Source of the DNA: Oxyruncus cristatus
Lineage: Eukaryota; Chordata; Aves; Passeriformes; Cotingidae
Direction of reading: 5' to 3'
NCBI GenBank assembly: GCA_013399855.1
Contig: VXAY01002374.1
Location: 343,036 to 407,035 of the forward strand
Length of the DNA stretch: 64,000 nucleotides
Shown here: positions 10,758 through 24,100 of the stretch, in pieces
Numbering within the stretch: position 1 is the first letter of the stretch
How the letters are laid out: every line of letters starts with the position of its first letter
The notes under the pieces: model-generated
Seen by the model: the letters and a program-made list of their open reading frames with translations, nothing else
Databases searched by the model: none
Told to the model about the DNA's origin: nothing
Program-made: the position numbers and the translations under genes

Positions 10758-13611
10758 CTAAGAAGAGAAACTCACTATGAATAAATACTGGTTTAATATA
10801 TATTTTTATAGTTATTTTTATATATAATACACATATGTACATCCCAAAGCTTAATAATTCAGCTTTCACAATTCAACAGGTCACTCCTGTCAAACTCGAA
10901 ACAGTGCTTCTCATTCTCAGCACAGATGTGATCACCAAATCTAAAGCTTGCCTAGAAATCACTTGGATGTAGCTACCAATTTATAATTTCTGAGACTTCT
11001 AAAGAGGAAAAATAGCTACAACCTTATCAGAACTTGATACTCAGTTCTAATTAAGAGCTTCACAATATTCCTTAAAAATCACGAACAAGTATATCTCCAA
11101 GGCAGTCTGCATTTGATGTATCAACCATACTAAGTTTTTCAGAGGATGGGAAGGAATGAAGAGTTCCTCTTAAACCAAATGTTCTTCCAAAATGGAATTA
11201 ATTTTTTTATCAGCTTAATAAAACAGCTGAGGTGGTCTGAGTCTTAACTACAATGTGACAAACAGTATATTTTAAGCAATAACTGATAAATCATTCTTTT
11301 TAATAACTGAAAAATTGAAATATTCTTTGAATCTATTGAGAACAGTTTCTCGCTTTCAGAAATTGAGGAGGTCCAATCCAATTCCAGAATATTAGAATTT
11401 GGCAACAAAGAGTATTTTTCAGTCTACCTTGCAGATAACATTCTGGGGCTAAATATATAAAACAAGGCCAGCAAGATCTATTCCCACATTTAAAGCGACA
11501 TCTGAAACAAATTCAAGACAAGCATGCATGGGTTTTGTAGGTTTATATGACACTCCAACTTCAGAATTAGTACTTGCAAGTTATGAGTTCAATCGATGAA
11601 AAATAGAAAAGTGAATTTAAAGTTGTCAGTAACTTATATACAGTTATCTACAGTTTTTTATCTACAGATGTCCTTTAGCAAAGGAAACAAATGCCAAGAC
11701 TTATGGTCAGGTCTTCTGAATCTTAAGTCTGAAACATGCAAGTTATTATCTATCACATCTTCAGTACTGATTTAAGAGTTCTCGCATGACTTGTACATTT
11801 AAAATTTAACATTTTTTGCATTATTTAATTCCCTTTATAAATGTGTCAGGTAACACATGAAGGGAGAGGCTGTGTAAACCATACTTACTGATCTGTGAAC
11901 TGGCTGTTACAGCTCACAGAAGAGATACTGGGGTTACCGCACACACACCTCTGAAATTATTAGCTGATCATGCACTACCCAGAAAAAACGTGCTGGGCAT
12001 CATTAGAAAGGGCATTTAAAATGAAAAAACAAAACAAAATGGAAAAGAGCACATACCACACTACATATAAAACACTGAGGTCTAATATATTAAATTTTGC
12101 TTCCCCTATATCATGCATCTGAGCTCTGCATCTCAAGGAGGTTACAGAAGATACAGAGAAGGGCAATAAAAATTATTGCAGAAATGGAGGAACTCTTTGA
12201 CAAAAGTCTACAAACCCTGAGACTGATTTGAAGAGAAAGCTGAGAGATATTAGATCAAGTTTTGCCACATCACAAAGGCAATGCATCACGTGAATAAGGG
12301 TTTTTGCTTTCAGTACTACTTGAAAGCTAATATTAGGGGAGACTTGACAAAACTAACTGGCGAGCAGTTTAACATGGGGAAAAGAAAGCACTTTACAAAA
12401 CAGCTGGTGAACTTCTGGGGCTTGCTGCCATGAAAGTCTGTAGAGTTGACAGTATCAGGTTCAAGATGGATTAAACAAATTCATGTCTGACAGCTCTATA
12501 AAAAACAAAAAAGCCTAGACAGGAAAATACCCTCTAACATGTATAATATAACAGATCTAGGTGGTGGGAGAAATACAGGGAAACAAACAGGGAAGGTGTC
12601 CTAGTTTGCAACTTGTCCTTGAATTTTACCTTCTATTGCAATTGTGTTCAACAAAATATATACTATAGGGACTATTCATCTGAACTGGCAAGGTATTTTT
12701 TTAATTTATGAAAATGTAGCTGAAGTCCTCATAACTAACTACTAAGTGTTTAACAGATATGAACATTCTTTCTTATTCTCTGGCTTACATCAGCCTAACA
12801 CATCAAATAAATTCTCCTAGAACAACACTTAGGCTGGTCGTAGGGGTGGGGACTCCCTGCTTCATGGACAGACCATGTGCAAAAGTTACAGCATGGATGC
12901 AAGGCTGGCATGCCTGAGACTGAGTTTAAAAGCTTTCCCACACCTCATGCAGAAAGATGGAGGCAGACCCAAAAGGCCTTAGAATGCACTGCATTTGAGA
13001 CAGTAAATCTATCCATTTACTTGGTTCTCTACCCCAGACAATAAGCATTTTGATGTTGTGATAATAAAAAGAACCCCAGCATCATTATTTAGACGTTATT
13101 ATAGTAATCCTCAATGTTTCATTTGCAAATGGTTTCTATACACTTCACAGAGTAAAAACGATATCCCAATTCAGAGAGCATGGTCCATCACAGTACAACA
13201 GTCAATCCATGATAACTGTTCACACACGTAAATGCTACAGCAAAACCCAGATCTGCACTAATTTCTTTCACAGAGATCTAAAATAATATGTTACCTTGCA
13301 CTGGTGTGAAAAAAGAGCAAATAGTTAACTCAAGGTTACTTGAATTCTTGGCTAAGACTTTTATCTCCACCTTTTTGCTTCAAGAATACTCACCATGCTT
13401 TTCAGACTTTAAAAGCAACATGCAACGAAAAAAAAAAAAAATCAAACCAACTGCTCTCCTCCAATATCCAACTGGTTAATCACCTTTTGGATTTCAAAAT
13501 TAATTTCTGCCATAACGTTCAGCAAAAGGCTACACCACACATACTAGACTAAATCACTGACAGGAAGACATACATGCCGTGTTTCATGTGTTTCCCATTC
13601 ACTAGACTTAC
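10758..13611 (-). other. CNOT4: CNOT4 intron (2.9 kb)
   Basis: AT-rich intron with an old CR1-like relic at about 12130-12535 and an A-run at about 13429-13441. Nothing else is recognised. Confidence 0.75.
12130..12535 (+). mobile_element. Ancient, strongly decayed CR1-type LINE relic
   Basis: The order of short matches follows the 3' part of old amniote CR1 (L3-like) elements: ACAGAGAAGGGCAATAAAAA near 12150, a TTAGGGGAGA-like piece, AGCAGTTTAACATG near 12365, AAGAAAGCACTTTACAAAAC, a GGGGCTTGCTGCCA piece and ATGGATTAAACAAATTCATG near 12480. It has no octamer tail and no open frame. The assignment rests on order and spacing rather than close identity. Confidence 0.55.
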
Positions 13612-13737
13612 CTGCATTTCTTCTTTTGTGAAACTGGCTGCTTCATCACCTAGTTCATGTAGATACATGCAGTCTGGTTTTGGACACTGCATATTTTTTA
13701 GAAAATAACTGCAATATTTTGTTGTACCTAATGATGC
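13612..13737 (-). CDS. CNOT4: CNOT4 coding exon: C3H1 zinc finger
   Basis: A 126-nt exon in phase 0 at both ends, residues 188-229. The acceptor is TTCTTTAG before 13737 and the donor CAG|GTAAGT after 13612. It encodes the C3H1 finger, with C196, C205, C210 and H214 (spacing C-x8-C-x4-C-x3-H) in the segment TKYCSYFLKNMQCPKPDCMY, then HELGDEAASFTKEEMQ. In CNOT4 this finger lies just after the RRM and is thought to help bind RNA. All four zinc ligands are present. Confidence 0.98.
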
Positions 13738-14486
13738 CTAAAGAAAAAAAAATCATTACTTAAATACTGGAGGTTAAGAATGCCTTTTACCATATAAGTT
13801 AAAAAAAAGCTGTATTTCCAAGAAGAAAAAAATTGTCGCCCCAAGATTTGGAATTCCATCATAATGCACTTTTTGACACAGATGGAATAAGAAGTCCATT
13901 TGTAAGAAATCTATATACTTGAGGATTAGATAATTAGTATGCATTTTTATTTTCATCCAATCTAAATAAATGCCAAACTAAGAGCTTCGTAAATATTTCC
14001 ATTCATAATCATAAGGAGACAAATAAGTAGCAGGGTCAGGAAAAGAATATTAACTGGATTTTCTATAGCCACCAATTTGGCCAAGTCAGCCTGAATACCT
14101 GTAAACACAGACACCAACAGGACAAAACTTTGATTTCCCAGGGAGCTTTTGAAAGATGTGGTATACGGACTACAGAAACGCTTTGTAAAAGCAGTTGGGT
14201 TTTCACACTGCTGTTACACTATGCAATAAAAAAGCCACTGTGAGAATGGAGAGGTGGTGCGTCTCTGTCTCAAACTTTTGTTTTAAGAAGTTATCTGCTA
14301 ACCAACCAAAACACTGCCTGCTGGAAGCTCACTGAACTTCCATGTCGGGATCTGTGTTAGGAAAAGAGGTCAAAACACAATACACTTATTCAGCAACACA
14401 AGCATATCCTTGCAAAGAAAATTTTGTACTGTGCACTGATATTAGCGTCCTAGAACATACACGTAAGAATGTAAAAATATTTCCAC
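13738..14486 (-). other. CNOT4: CNOT4 intron (749 bp)
   Basis: A short AT-rich intron with no repeat or ORF of note. The donor reads AAG|GTGGAA, weaker than its neighbours. Confidence 0.85.
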
Positions 14487-14588
14487 CTTAAGTGTTCTGC
14501 CGTCTACCACCACGTTATTGACGCATTGTATGGCTCTGAGGGCATCTTCTGACCGGATGTAGGTTACATATGCACTGGCACTTGGACC
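14487..14588 (-). CDS. CNOT4: CNOT4 coding exon: second half of the RRM
   Basis: A 102-nt exon in phase 0 at both ends, residues 154-187. The acceptor is CTTTCTAG before 14588 and the donor AAG|GTGGAA after 14487. It encodes GPSASAYVTYIRSEDALRAI, containing the RNP1-equivalent strand (SAYVTY), then QCVNNVVVDGRTLK, the last RRM strand. RNP1 is non-canonical, as in other CNOT4 proteins. Confidence 0.98.
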
Positions 14589-15120
14589 CTAGAAAGGAAA
14601 CACTATTCATTATGTTTCTTTCCCCACAAAAATCTCATCATTAAGTTGCCTTTTTAGCTGTTCATTTCATAAACTGGTATATTCAAGGTTCAACAGTTTT
14701 AACAGGAAACTGGCAAAAAAGGTAGAATTCATAAAAGCTCATATGCGAAGCATAAAGAATGGAGAAAAGAAATGCATTGAAATGTTGCTTGAATGTTCTA
14801 AAAATACTTCAAGGCATTTTATTCCCAAAATGCAGATTAGTGAATAAACGCCATACTGCTTCTTCAAAAGGTTCTCACCGTCTCCCAATTTTCAATCTTT
14901 CTACATTGCATCTTGCATCCAACTTTGAAAGTCTCGTTGGATAATGCCTCAGTAACTTAAAAGTAAATTTGATTCTTGCAATGTCGTTTGTTTTGGGGTT
15001 TTTTTAACAGTCTTTAACCCATTGCTTAATCAGAAATAGTGGGCCCTGGATTCACTTTGCACACCATGTATTCCCTAAAGGAATTAAAAAAAACCCAAAA
15101 CACAAGGGTCTCTGACTTAC
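14589..15120 (-). other. CNOT4: CNOT4 intron (532 bp)
   Basis: A short AT-rich intron in the middle of the RRM, with donor CAG|GTAAGT. Nothing else is recognised. Confidence 0.85.
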
Positions 15121-15207
15121 CTGTGAGCCTGCATATGACGTGCTGTTATTAATGACAACTTTGTGTATTTTACCAAACTTCCCAAAATATTCTGGTCGTT
15201 TCAACAC
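15121..15207 (-). CDS. CNOT4: CNOT4 coding exon: first half of the RRM
   Basis: An 87-nt exon in phase 0 at both ends, residues 125-153. The acceptor is CTTGTAG before 15207 and the donor CAG|GTAAGT after 15121. It encodes VLKRPEYFGKFGKIHKVVIN and then NSTSYAGSQ, which covers RRM helix 1 and strand 2. CNOT4 has an atypical RRM that adjoins the C3H1 finger. Confidence 0.98.
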
Positions 15208-17915
15208 CTACAAGAAAAGAAATTTAAAGTCGTATACTTATAATTCATATAGAGGTGTACCCAGTCTCCCATGAAACTGTGCAAAAAACCCAGATCTCTC
15301 CTACAAAGAGGAAAAGAGCATGCAGATTTTTTCCCCCACATAAAACATGATTATTTGCAATACAGTGTATGCTGCCACTGCAGAACTCGAATGATGGATA
15401 TTTGATTTTGTATTATCCATACATAAATGTATATCCACATTTTATGTTGTATTTTAAAAAATTCTTTCGGTACTCCCATTACCCTAACCCTGCCCTGGAA
15501 AGATTCATCCCATACAGCACGAAACATTCCTGTATTTATCTATTTTAAAATTTGAGGGACAAAAATAAATCCCATTTATTCCAGTTTTAAAACAGATAAT
15601 CACATTAAACTTTCATTCAGCTATATTAATTACTAGGTACAAAATGCTGAATGCTGACTTACTTGCCCCACTCCAAAGAGAAAGAGAACAAACCAACTAG
15701 CTCAAGAGAGTCTCAAATTGTCTAAAGAGCAAACTAAGTGCATGAAGACAATACATGAAAATTCCCAGGGGCAAGAAAAAACATTTCAGAATCAACATCA
15801 TGCCAAAATGAATGAGTGAATATCACATCCCTAAAGGAAGAAAAAATACTCCTGTCTTGCCCTTCCCTGAATCAGTTAGTAATAACACACCATTTAGGGA
15901 ATCCAGTGCAAAGCAGGAATATCATCATCATATTGAACAACTCCACTGAATAAGTCACCTGTGTGCCACTGAAACAAACTGGCAATATATCTGACACATT
16001 TATACCAGAAGTCTTTCTTTTTCCATTCCCACAACAGAAGAAGGTACAAAAGTACTGACTCCTCAGACTGAAGCTAGATAAGCTAAGGGTATTTCTAGCT
16101 CTACACAATAACCTGAGAGGTTATAAATCAAGATTTGTTTCCTCAGCTCTCTCCTCATATTAACACTGGATAGTGCAGTTAAACTGTACTGATCCAAGAA
16201 CATCTTTACCTAACTACCTCCTCTCCCTTCTCAAGGGAGCATCAATGTCTTCAAGAACTAACAGCATCACAGTTGGAACATCCTCTAGAACTACAGGACA
16301 TGTTGTATAGACAATCAGCCATTCCCTGGTCTCTTCTGACTGCTCTTCACTTGGGTCTACACCCTCTTGAAACATCCCACATCCATCCTCCAGGCATCAT
16401 TCCACAAAAGATTGAAAATCCCGAAGAAATTTCTGCTTTACTCAAGCATATTGCAGACTGTACTCCTGATAACATATGACAGCACAGCCTTTGCAATTTT
16501 TCTAAGACCCAGGTGACAGAAGAGGATCCACAGATTTATTTCCAGAAACGGCAAATAGTAGCCAACCTCCCCTTTCAAACAATCTTCACTTACGAAGGAA
16601 TTTTTTGCCTGCTTCAACAGAAAACTTGAATATACCGAATACTTTTTTAGCTCATTTCTCTCAGGATAGGTTTCTTGAAAAATCAAGTTATCTTGGTGCT
16701 ATATGCAATATTCAGTAAGTACACATAATCTTCTGGTATGTCATTGAGAATACTGCTACCAACACACCTAATATAGCACATCACCCCCCACCCCTGCCAA
16801 TAAACCCACTTCTAGTTACTTCAAGTATTCAGTATGGAATTATCTGAAGTTTAAAAAAAATTAACTGTATTTACTACTATTTCTCTTACAAATCCTCTAT
16901 CTGGTCAAAGAAATCAAATGCATTTTTCAATAATAAATAGCGTCAAGCCACTGCTGACAGTTGCTTGCAAATACTTGATGCTATATTTTAGTATATACTG
17001 AAGTGTTAAACACCAGATCATTTTTAACTTGGATTTTTCTCTTCTTATCCTCCACTGCATTCACTAAAAGCAGCTTTTTACTTTTGTTCTTGATCTGTCT
17101 ACCAAAATACAGACCATTTGCTGAGTACTCAAACAGCCACTTCTGTTTGAGTTTTCTCTAGACAATTTAGTTCTATAATGTGAATTTAGCCTGGCACAGT
17201 AATTTTGAAAATATCCATCTTATCCTGTAGTACACTTCCTCCATATTCTAATTCAAGATACTTTTACTCATTAGCACTTATTCCACTGGCCACCTGCAGC
17301 TGACTGATGATGGAAGTAAATAAAACATTTTAAACACAACCAGTTCTCTCAAATTTTTGATGATGCAGAGCAGCAAGCCAACTCTTTACTGAGTCTTCCT
17401 CTTATTCATTTTTTCCCCTCAACTGTTCAAGGACATCACCCTTATGTTCCTTCCACGTTATACTTAAGTATTGGCTTTTCTCTTCTCTCCCTACAGGTTT
17501 GTGCTACACTTTATATCAGTTCAATGGAACACAACCAAGTTCCCATTCTAGAAATTGTGATGCATGATATAGCTGTATAGCACCAACAGATCCAACGTAG
17601 GAAAAAGAGTACCTAGAAAATCCTTAAGCACATTTTTAGCTTAAAACCAAGGTCTCATTACTACACAAAGAACAACTTCCCTAAAAAAAAAAAATTAAAA
17701 AAAATCACAGAGCATGTGTACTCCCTGAAACATAGACAAACACTTGTTGAAGTTATTTTGGAGGAGCACAGTAACCTTCTTTAAGAAGGAAGAAAGGTTC
17801 ACTCGTGAGCAGTGTTGTTTCAATGTTGCTTCAGAGAGACAGACAGGGGTATCCTAGTGTTCATTGGCAAGTCATGGTAAGTTAAGAGCAAGATTTGCAA
17901 GTGTGAACCATTTAC
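15208..17915 (-). other. CNOT4: CNOT4 intron (2.7 kb), no other feature
   Basis: AT-rich unique sequence with homopolymer A runs near 17680-17705. The ORFs at 15872-16108, 16273-16479 and 16438-16686 overlap on opposite strands and look random. Confidence 0.75.
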
Positions 17916-18113
17916 CTCTGGATCTGCTAGGCGCTGAGATAGCCCTACCACGAAGACCAGGTTCTTCTGTACAACCCGTACGCTGGCCAAATGTTTGCGA
18001 TTCTCTGATATCTTCTGTTTCCTCTCATTTTGTTTCTGTTTCTTTTCATTTTTTATCCTCTGCAGCTCTTCCTGGGAGAGTGGTTTGTACACTGCTGGGT
18101 CTTCTGGGTAAGG
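17916..18113 (-). CDS. CNOT4: CNOT4 coding exon: charged linker and start of the RRM
   Basis: A 198-nt exon in phase 0 at both ends, residues 59-124. The acceptor is ATGTTTAG before 18113 and the donor GAG|GTAAAT after 17916. It begins PYPEDPAVYKPLSQEELQRI and continues into a Lys/Gln/Glu-rich helix (KNEKKQKQNERKQKISENRK), a predicted coiled coil. It then enters the RRM with VRVVQKNLVFVVGLSQRLAD, where NLVFVVGL is the RNP2 strand. The linker connects the RING to the RNA-binding unit. Confidence 0.98.
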
Positions 18114-21100
18114 CTAAACATAACAAATAGCATTAAACTCAACCCATATAAGAAACAACACATTTGAAAATCATTAATCCCAACGTTTGAATTCAAAAAT
18201 TTCTTTATTCTGTTATACTGATCTGATTTTTACAGCCACCCACACTATAGAGACATATTCAGTCCTTTGGGAAAGGTGAACGTCTTGCTTATTTTCATGT
18301 AATTCTCCTATTTATAGACATAATATTGATTTGGGCAACAGCCACATTCTAACCCAGCTGCCTAATCAATTTGGTAACATTACAAGCAGCTGCAACATGA
18401 CAGTCAACAAATCCTGTTAAAATTTCAGTAACAGCATACTAAACTGGGTGAAAGCATGCACTGCATATTCACTTTATATTTAGTTGTCTGATACAGATTT
18501 GGATGCTTAAGTGTACTAAACACTACTAGATAAAATAAAATACTAATGTAGTTCTGATGGCCCACAAGTTCAAGACAGTAACACCATCACATTGCTAAAT
18601 CTTTACATGGTCAACTTGTAGTGAAGAGACATGTCAATACAGTTACTGCATACTGACTCAACAGTATTCTTGCCGTGTCTGTGTACCAGATTGAAATTTG
18701 GTCTCTCTCCTCCGGACAAAGGTGCATTTTTAACCTCAAGATTATCACATCTACAGATAAGTCCTCAAACACAAACATAACACTGTAGATTTTAATCCCA
18801 AAAGTATCTAGCAAAAGTACAAGAGTCCTCAGAGTTACCTACAAAGACTGCTCTACTCACACAGAGCACAGCTACAAAGGCACTATTTTAGACTGGCCTT
18901 GCAGACTACAGTGCACTGTCTTCTCCCCCTGATTACTCCTCAAAGCAGTCCCATATTTCTTACTTGTCCCAGTTTTTTCAGACTGAAAAGTTAGGTTTCA
19001 CACTGTATATAAAAAGCAATGTTAAGTACAAAAGCAAGTACATAAAAATGTATCTCAAACAAAAAGAAGTGTTTCTAAACATTGAGATGAAGTGAAAAAT
19101 GAGAAGAGTACATGAGATGTGCATTAAGATAAAGAAGTTAAGCTCAAGCTCACCAGTATGTTGAACTAAGGTCTTTGCTTGCACTACCATAACCAAAGGT
19201 TTCAGTGTGCAAATCCAACAAAAATGAATTTAACTTTTTCCTGACTGTCCTGTGTTAATGACAGAGTATAAAACTAGTTGTCATACTAAATAATCTAAGA
19301 AAAATCTACAGCAGCAGATGTAAGTAAGGTTTAAGTTAAAGGCATATATTCCTCATAGTTGCATGATGTTACTCGAGGAGTCACCAAGTGCTCAGCCCTG
19401 ATGGTTCGTTTGAGGATGTACTCAGAAAACTATGGTCCATTTTTCAGCTTAAAGTTCAGCATCATTATGCCGCATTTGTGACATTCTACTGAAAAGATGC
19501 TGCAGTCGACTTTCAGCAGATGGCATCTCACAGTTGAGCATCAAGTCCTCTGGAACACGCATTTAGTATCACAAAAGAATTTAAACTTTTAAGATACTTC
19601 AGCCATAGCCAAAGGTGTCCTTAACATGAAAACACAACAAGCAGTCAAGTTATCCTTGAAGAGCAGTCAAGGCCATACCATTTCTCAAAAAGATGTATTA
19701 TTCCAAAGTAACACTGAATACCTTACAGAGATTTCAGAATGTACTTGTTGACCACCAATGACCAATTTGACATCAAGAAAGCTATAGCAGACAGTACCAC
19801 AGTTCATCAGCTTCTTTCTTGCCAAGCATATCCCCATTCAGAGCATATTCTCGAGTGAGAAGCAAGTCAGACAGTATGTTCCTTCTCTGTACAGCTATTT
19901 TCTACTGGAGATCTTGAGTCAGGAAACATCCTGGGTAGCTCAAGCATAACCGTGAACAGAACATATGTCCATAGTAAAACCAGTAGTTTGTATTTGTACA
20001 GGAGAGCACAAGAATCCATAGCAGAAACATAGCTAAGCAGCAGCTTCAGAACCGGGGAAGAGAAATGTCTCCATCTCAGCAGAAAGTACAAGGCTGCCTG
20101 AATAAGGATTTCAATCATTAAGAACCAGCAGTAGTTGTTTTGCCACATGGGTAACAGCACTTGTTTGACCAACAGTCATCAGAAGTTCTCACCAGGTACA
20201 GTTAAGCTGTATTATGTTTCATATGTTTATCACTCTGACACGTTTAATGTTTCTAAGGAATATGACTAGTTGGATATCCTGACTTGCAGGACCTCTAAAT
20301 GAATTGGTGCACACCTCTTGAATCCAAAGAATTAATCAGAAACAGTTGTAAGAAATGATACATGACTGTCCTATTGATATATCATGAGTGACGTGGTAAC
20401 AGTTTAAGAGATACTGTACTTTTGAAGAGGGAGGAAGGCAGGTAAGCACAACACAAACATTTCAGCATTAGAAATCATTTTCCTTTCAAATAAGGACAGA
20501 GTCAGTCTAAAAACAGGACAATAAATTATTTCATCTTCAGAGTGAGTGCTTCCCACAGTTTTGAAGTTCGTGAACTCGGATGATGGTTCCACTACAAACA
20601 GATGCATGCAGTGAAGACTGCAGGAACATCACTGAAAGATAAGCAAGGTGGATTGACTGCTGGTGTCTCTCAGTACCATTCTGTCTGTTGTTTACTCTGT
20701 GTCTAACCCTACAATGCTACTAACATGCCTACGTTTTTCTATTTTTTGGGAACAAGATGCTTATTTCACCTACTATCACTGATGCCTAAGCTAGTAGAGG
20801 ATTTGAGATCCAAACAAAGTAGCTACATCAAGTGCTATCAGCATTTACGTATTTTCAGATGCAAGACAATAAGAGATGTCAACATCACTGATTCACTGAC
20901 TAAGTTGAGCTGACACCCTCCACTTAAGCTATGCAAATTCTCTTCAGCAAAAACCTGAGGCCACCTGAACAAGTGTGCCATCATGAAAAGTGACCAAATT
21001 TTGTTTACGCTAACTGCAAGTTGCTGGTAGTCCTAAAGAACTTCAGAAGAGACATTCAAACTTTTGCTAAAGTCTCATTTCTTTAACCAGAGATGGCCCT

Positions 21101-24100
21101 TGATGAATTCTCGGTCTTCCTGACTAAGTCTGTCTTGTCATTAGGTTTTATTTTCTTTCAGACTTTTTTCCTATTTCCCAAGTGTTGAAAGCGGAGCTGG
21201 GATTTATCAAGCACTTTGCTTTTGCCATTCCCAGATGAGTCACATTCCTTCCACACAATGGATGTACCAATATTTCCCACTTGTTGCCTTGCTACCGAGT
21301 AGGTCCTGAAATGAGAAATGCAGAGAAAGTCAGTAAGGTTTATGCACAGTATACACCATACTAGTTATATCAAGAATAAAATTAGAAAAAAAAGCAGCAA
21401 TTTCCTATCTATTTCAAAATATCCATTGTTGCAATAAACTACTCGGTTGTGGGATTAAAAGCACCAGAGGAAACGAATGGCATTTGGAGACTGTGCATTA
21501 AGATGAAGTGTTCCTTTTGCACAGAAGTAATAGGAGAAACATGGACAAAGACATGTATAAAAGCACATTGATTTCTTGGTTATACATGTAGCAGTTTACT
21601 CTTTATCCCCCCCATCTCTAACACAAGGTGCTAGGAGAAATAACGCTCGCTAAGCCAAGGAACTGGAGCAAAAGGCAAAGCTGCACTGCAGGAACAACTG
21701 TGTTTCAAATTATATTGTTTGGTGGAAGAGCAAAGCAATTAAGAAACATGAAAGAGCTGAACTTTTTTACTCCTGGATTTAAACAGTGCAACAATGGACT
21801 CTAAGGTCTGAGAGTGCTATGCTCTAATAAAGCAAGTGAAATGGTATGTGTCATTCACATGACAAACAGTACCTAGGCTACTGAATTCCAAAAATTCAGA
21901 AAAGAGAAATATCACTTTAAGGATAAAAATCTCTGGCTTTACAAGCAGAACCAGCAAGTCTGTGACATGTAAACCAGCTTTTGGTTATAGAAATCTCTTT
22001 TGAACACACGTTTTCGTTCTAATTTGACTAGTTAGCAACTATTTCACTCACAGTTAAGAAATCAATTGACTGGGAAAAACAGGAAGGCTTGCTTAGCATC
22101 TTACAATTGACTACACCTATAATTCTGAAAGGTATCAAAAACTCAAAGCAGGACAGTTTTTTTCTAATTAGATATTTTTTCATAGTTAATGAATCAAATG
22201 GAAACTATTTCCCAGTCTATTTGAGAAGATTCAGACAAAGTTTAGTTTTAATATGTTAACACTAAGAAGTACCAGTTGCCAACCAGCATTTAAGTTTAAT
22301 TCACACTAGCACCTTTCACTCAAGTCAAAGCAAATGTTTGTGTACTACTGCTTATTCACACAAGGAAACTTAAGATGGACTAAATCAATTGACCACGTGA
22401 ACACATTCTGCACATGCAGATGTTAAGCTCTGTAAGAGTTCCTGTAGATATACTTTCTCCTTGGTAGAAAAAAACATAAGCTAACATCTTTTCAGTTAGA
22501 CGTACGTTAAAGAAGCTTAGCAAAATAACGGAATATACGTAATGCACCCTTAAGATCTATCAAACTAAAGGCACAGGTGCCACTATAGCGTATAACCAAA
22601 CTATTTTATCACAGACTTGTCAAAAATCTCCTCCAAAACCCTTCAACCAAAATCCCTGGACTGGGAACTTGTTTATCGCTCCTCTCCGTAGACTACTGCT
22701 CGAATCACTGGAGAAGTTGGGTTGCAGTCAATAACATTGGCACAAATAGCAGATTTCTATTATGTAATTGTGAATAACATACTCAGCCTTGTTTTAATAT
22801 ATGTTTATTCAGTCCATTTTGCAGTAAATATCCTGCACTGGTATGCACATTATAAAAATATGACATACCTGTTGAAACCATTGCACCTACTATAAACTTT
22901 CCTGCTAAAATTTTGTTGCTTTGCCATGTGCTGTGCTTCAGCATTTTAAGTGGCCACAACCAATACACACCACAGTAGATATTACTAAAAACTGCTCAGA
23001 TCTTTCCCCAGAAGCCTTGCTACACAAAGACAGGAACTATTTAGACACATAAAACACAAATGCACATACCTGGTTCCTTTTGTCCCGCACACTTCAAAAG
23101 GTGGTTTATTTAATGCTGCAACTCTGTAGCTCAAAATTATTTATTCCCAAGATCCTGGTGGTGTCTGCACCACAATGTCTGTTTATGCCACAAAAGAAGT
23201 GTCCTCCCTCAGCCTTTTTTAAGCCAACTTCTTACAATCCAGTGATACAGCTGCAAGTCTGTTCAAGAATATCTTGCAGTTCGTGGATAAAGAACGTACC
23301 AAGAACATAATGGTAGTTCATTGTGAAAGAAGAGGTCTCCTGTCACTCCTGGAATGGTCGGTATGCTTTACTCCAATTGTAGCACTCATTTCAGCTTTCC
23401 GCATGAAACAGTTTTTCTAAGTGAACTGTATCCAATTTGTCAAAGTATTTGCACATCCAATCATATGCCAGAGTATTCCCCATTTAAAAGTTCAGCTGTG
23501 GCAGTATCCGTGTTTCAAAGAATTCAGATATCCAGAGGCAGTGAATCACGCTGCTTCTTTGATTTTTCAAATATATTCCACAAACTTCCAATAACAAACA
23601 GGTGAAAAACAGCATAATAAATCAGCATAGTAAATCCAGGTAAGTGAAGCAATTTGCAGAAACAAGGAAATTCGAAATCTCACGTTGTACCAGAAGAGTA
23701 GAAATTCACTTGTACTATGGAAGTTACTAATGCAGCATGTGTCATCTGCAGCAGGCAGCAAATGCGGAGAATTATTTGGCTGATGACACGTAGATCTTCC
23801 TTGTAGAACAGAGAGCTAAAATATCACAGCAAATTTGCATAACTTTTTAACAAACATATGTTGGTGTGGGATAGCCTTCAGGCTTGAAGAGGCATCCAAA
23901 CAGGTTAGCAGTGATAACTCTAGTGCAGCCAAAGCCCAAAAGAGCAGCAAGAAAATACAACTGGAAGTGCTTAAAGAATACTGTGGCAGGGAATAAGGTA
24001 GTGAGACCAAGTAAGATTACCTGGGGTCTGAAAAGGAAGCTGTAATGTGAGACAGGAAGACAAAGGCATAAACTGAGGATAGGATCATGACTGAACAGCA

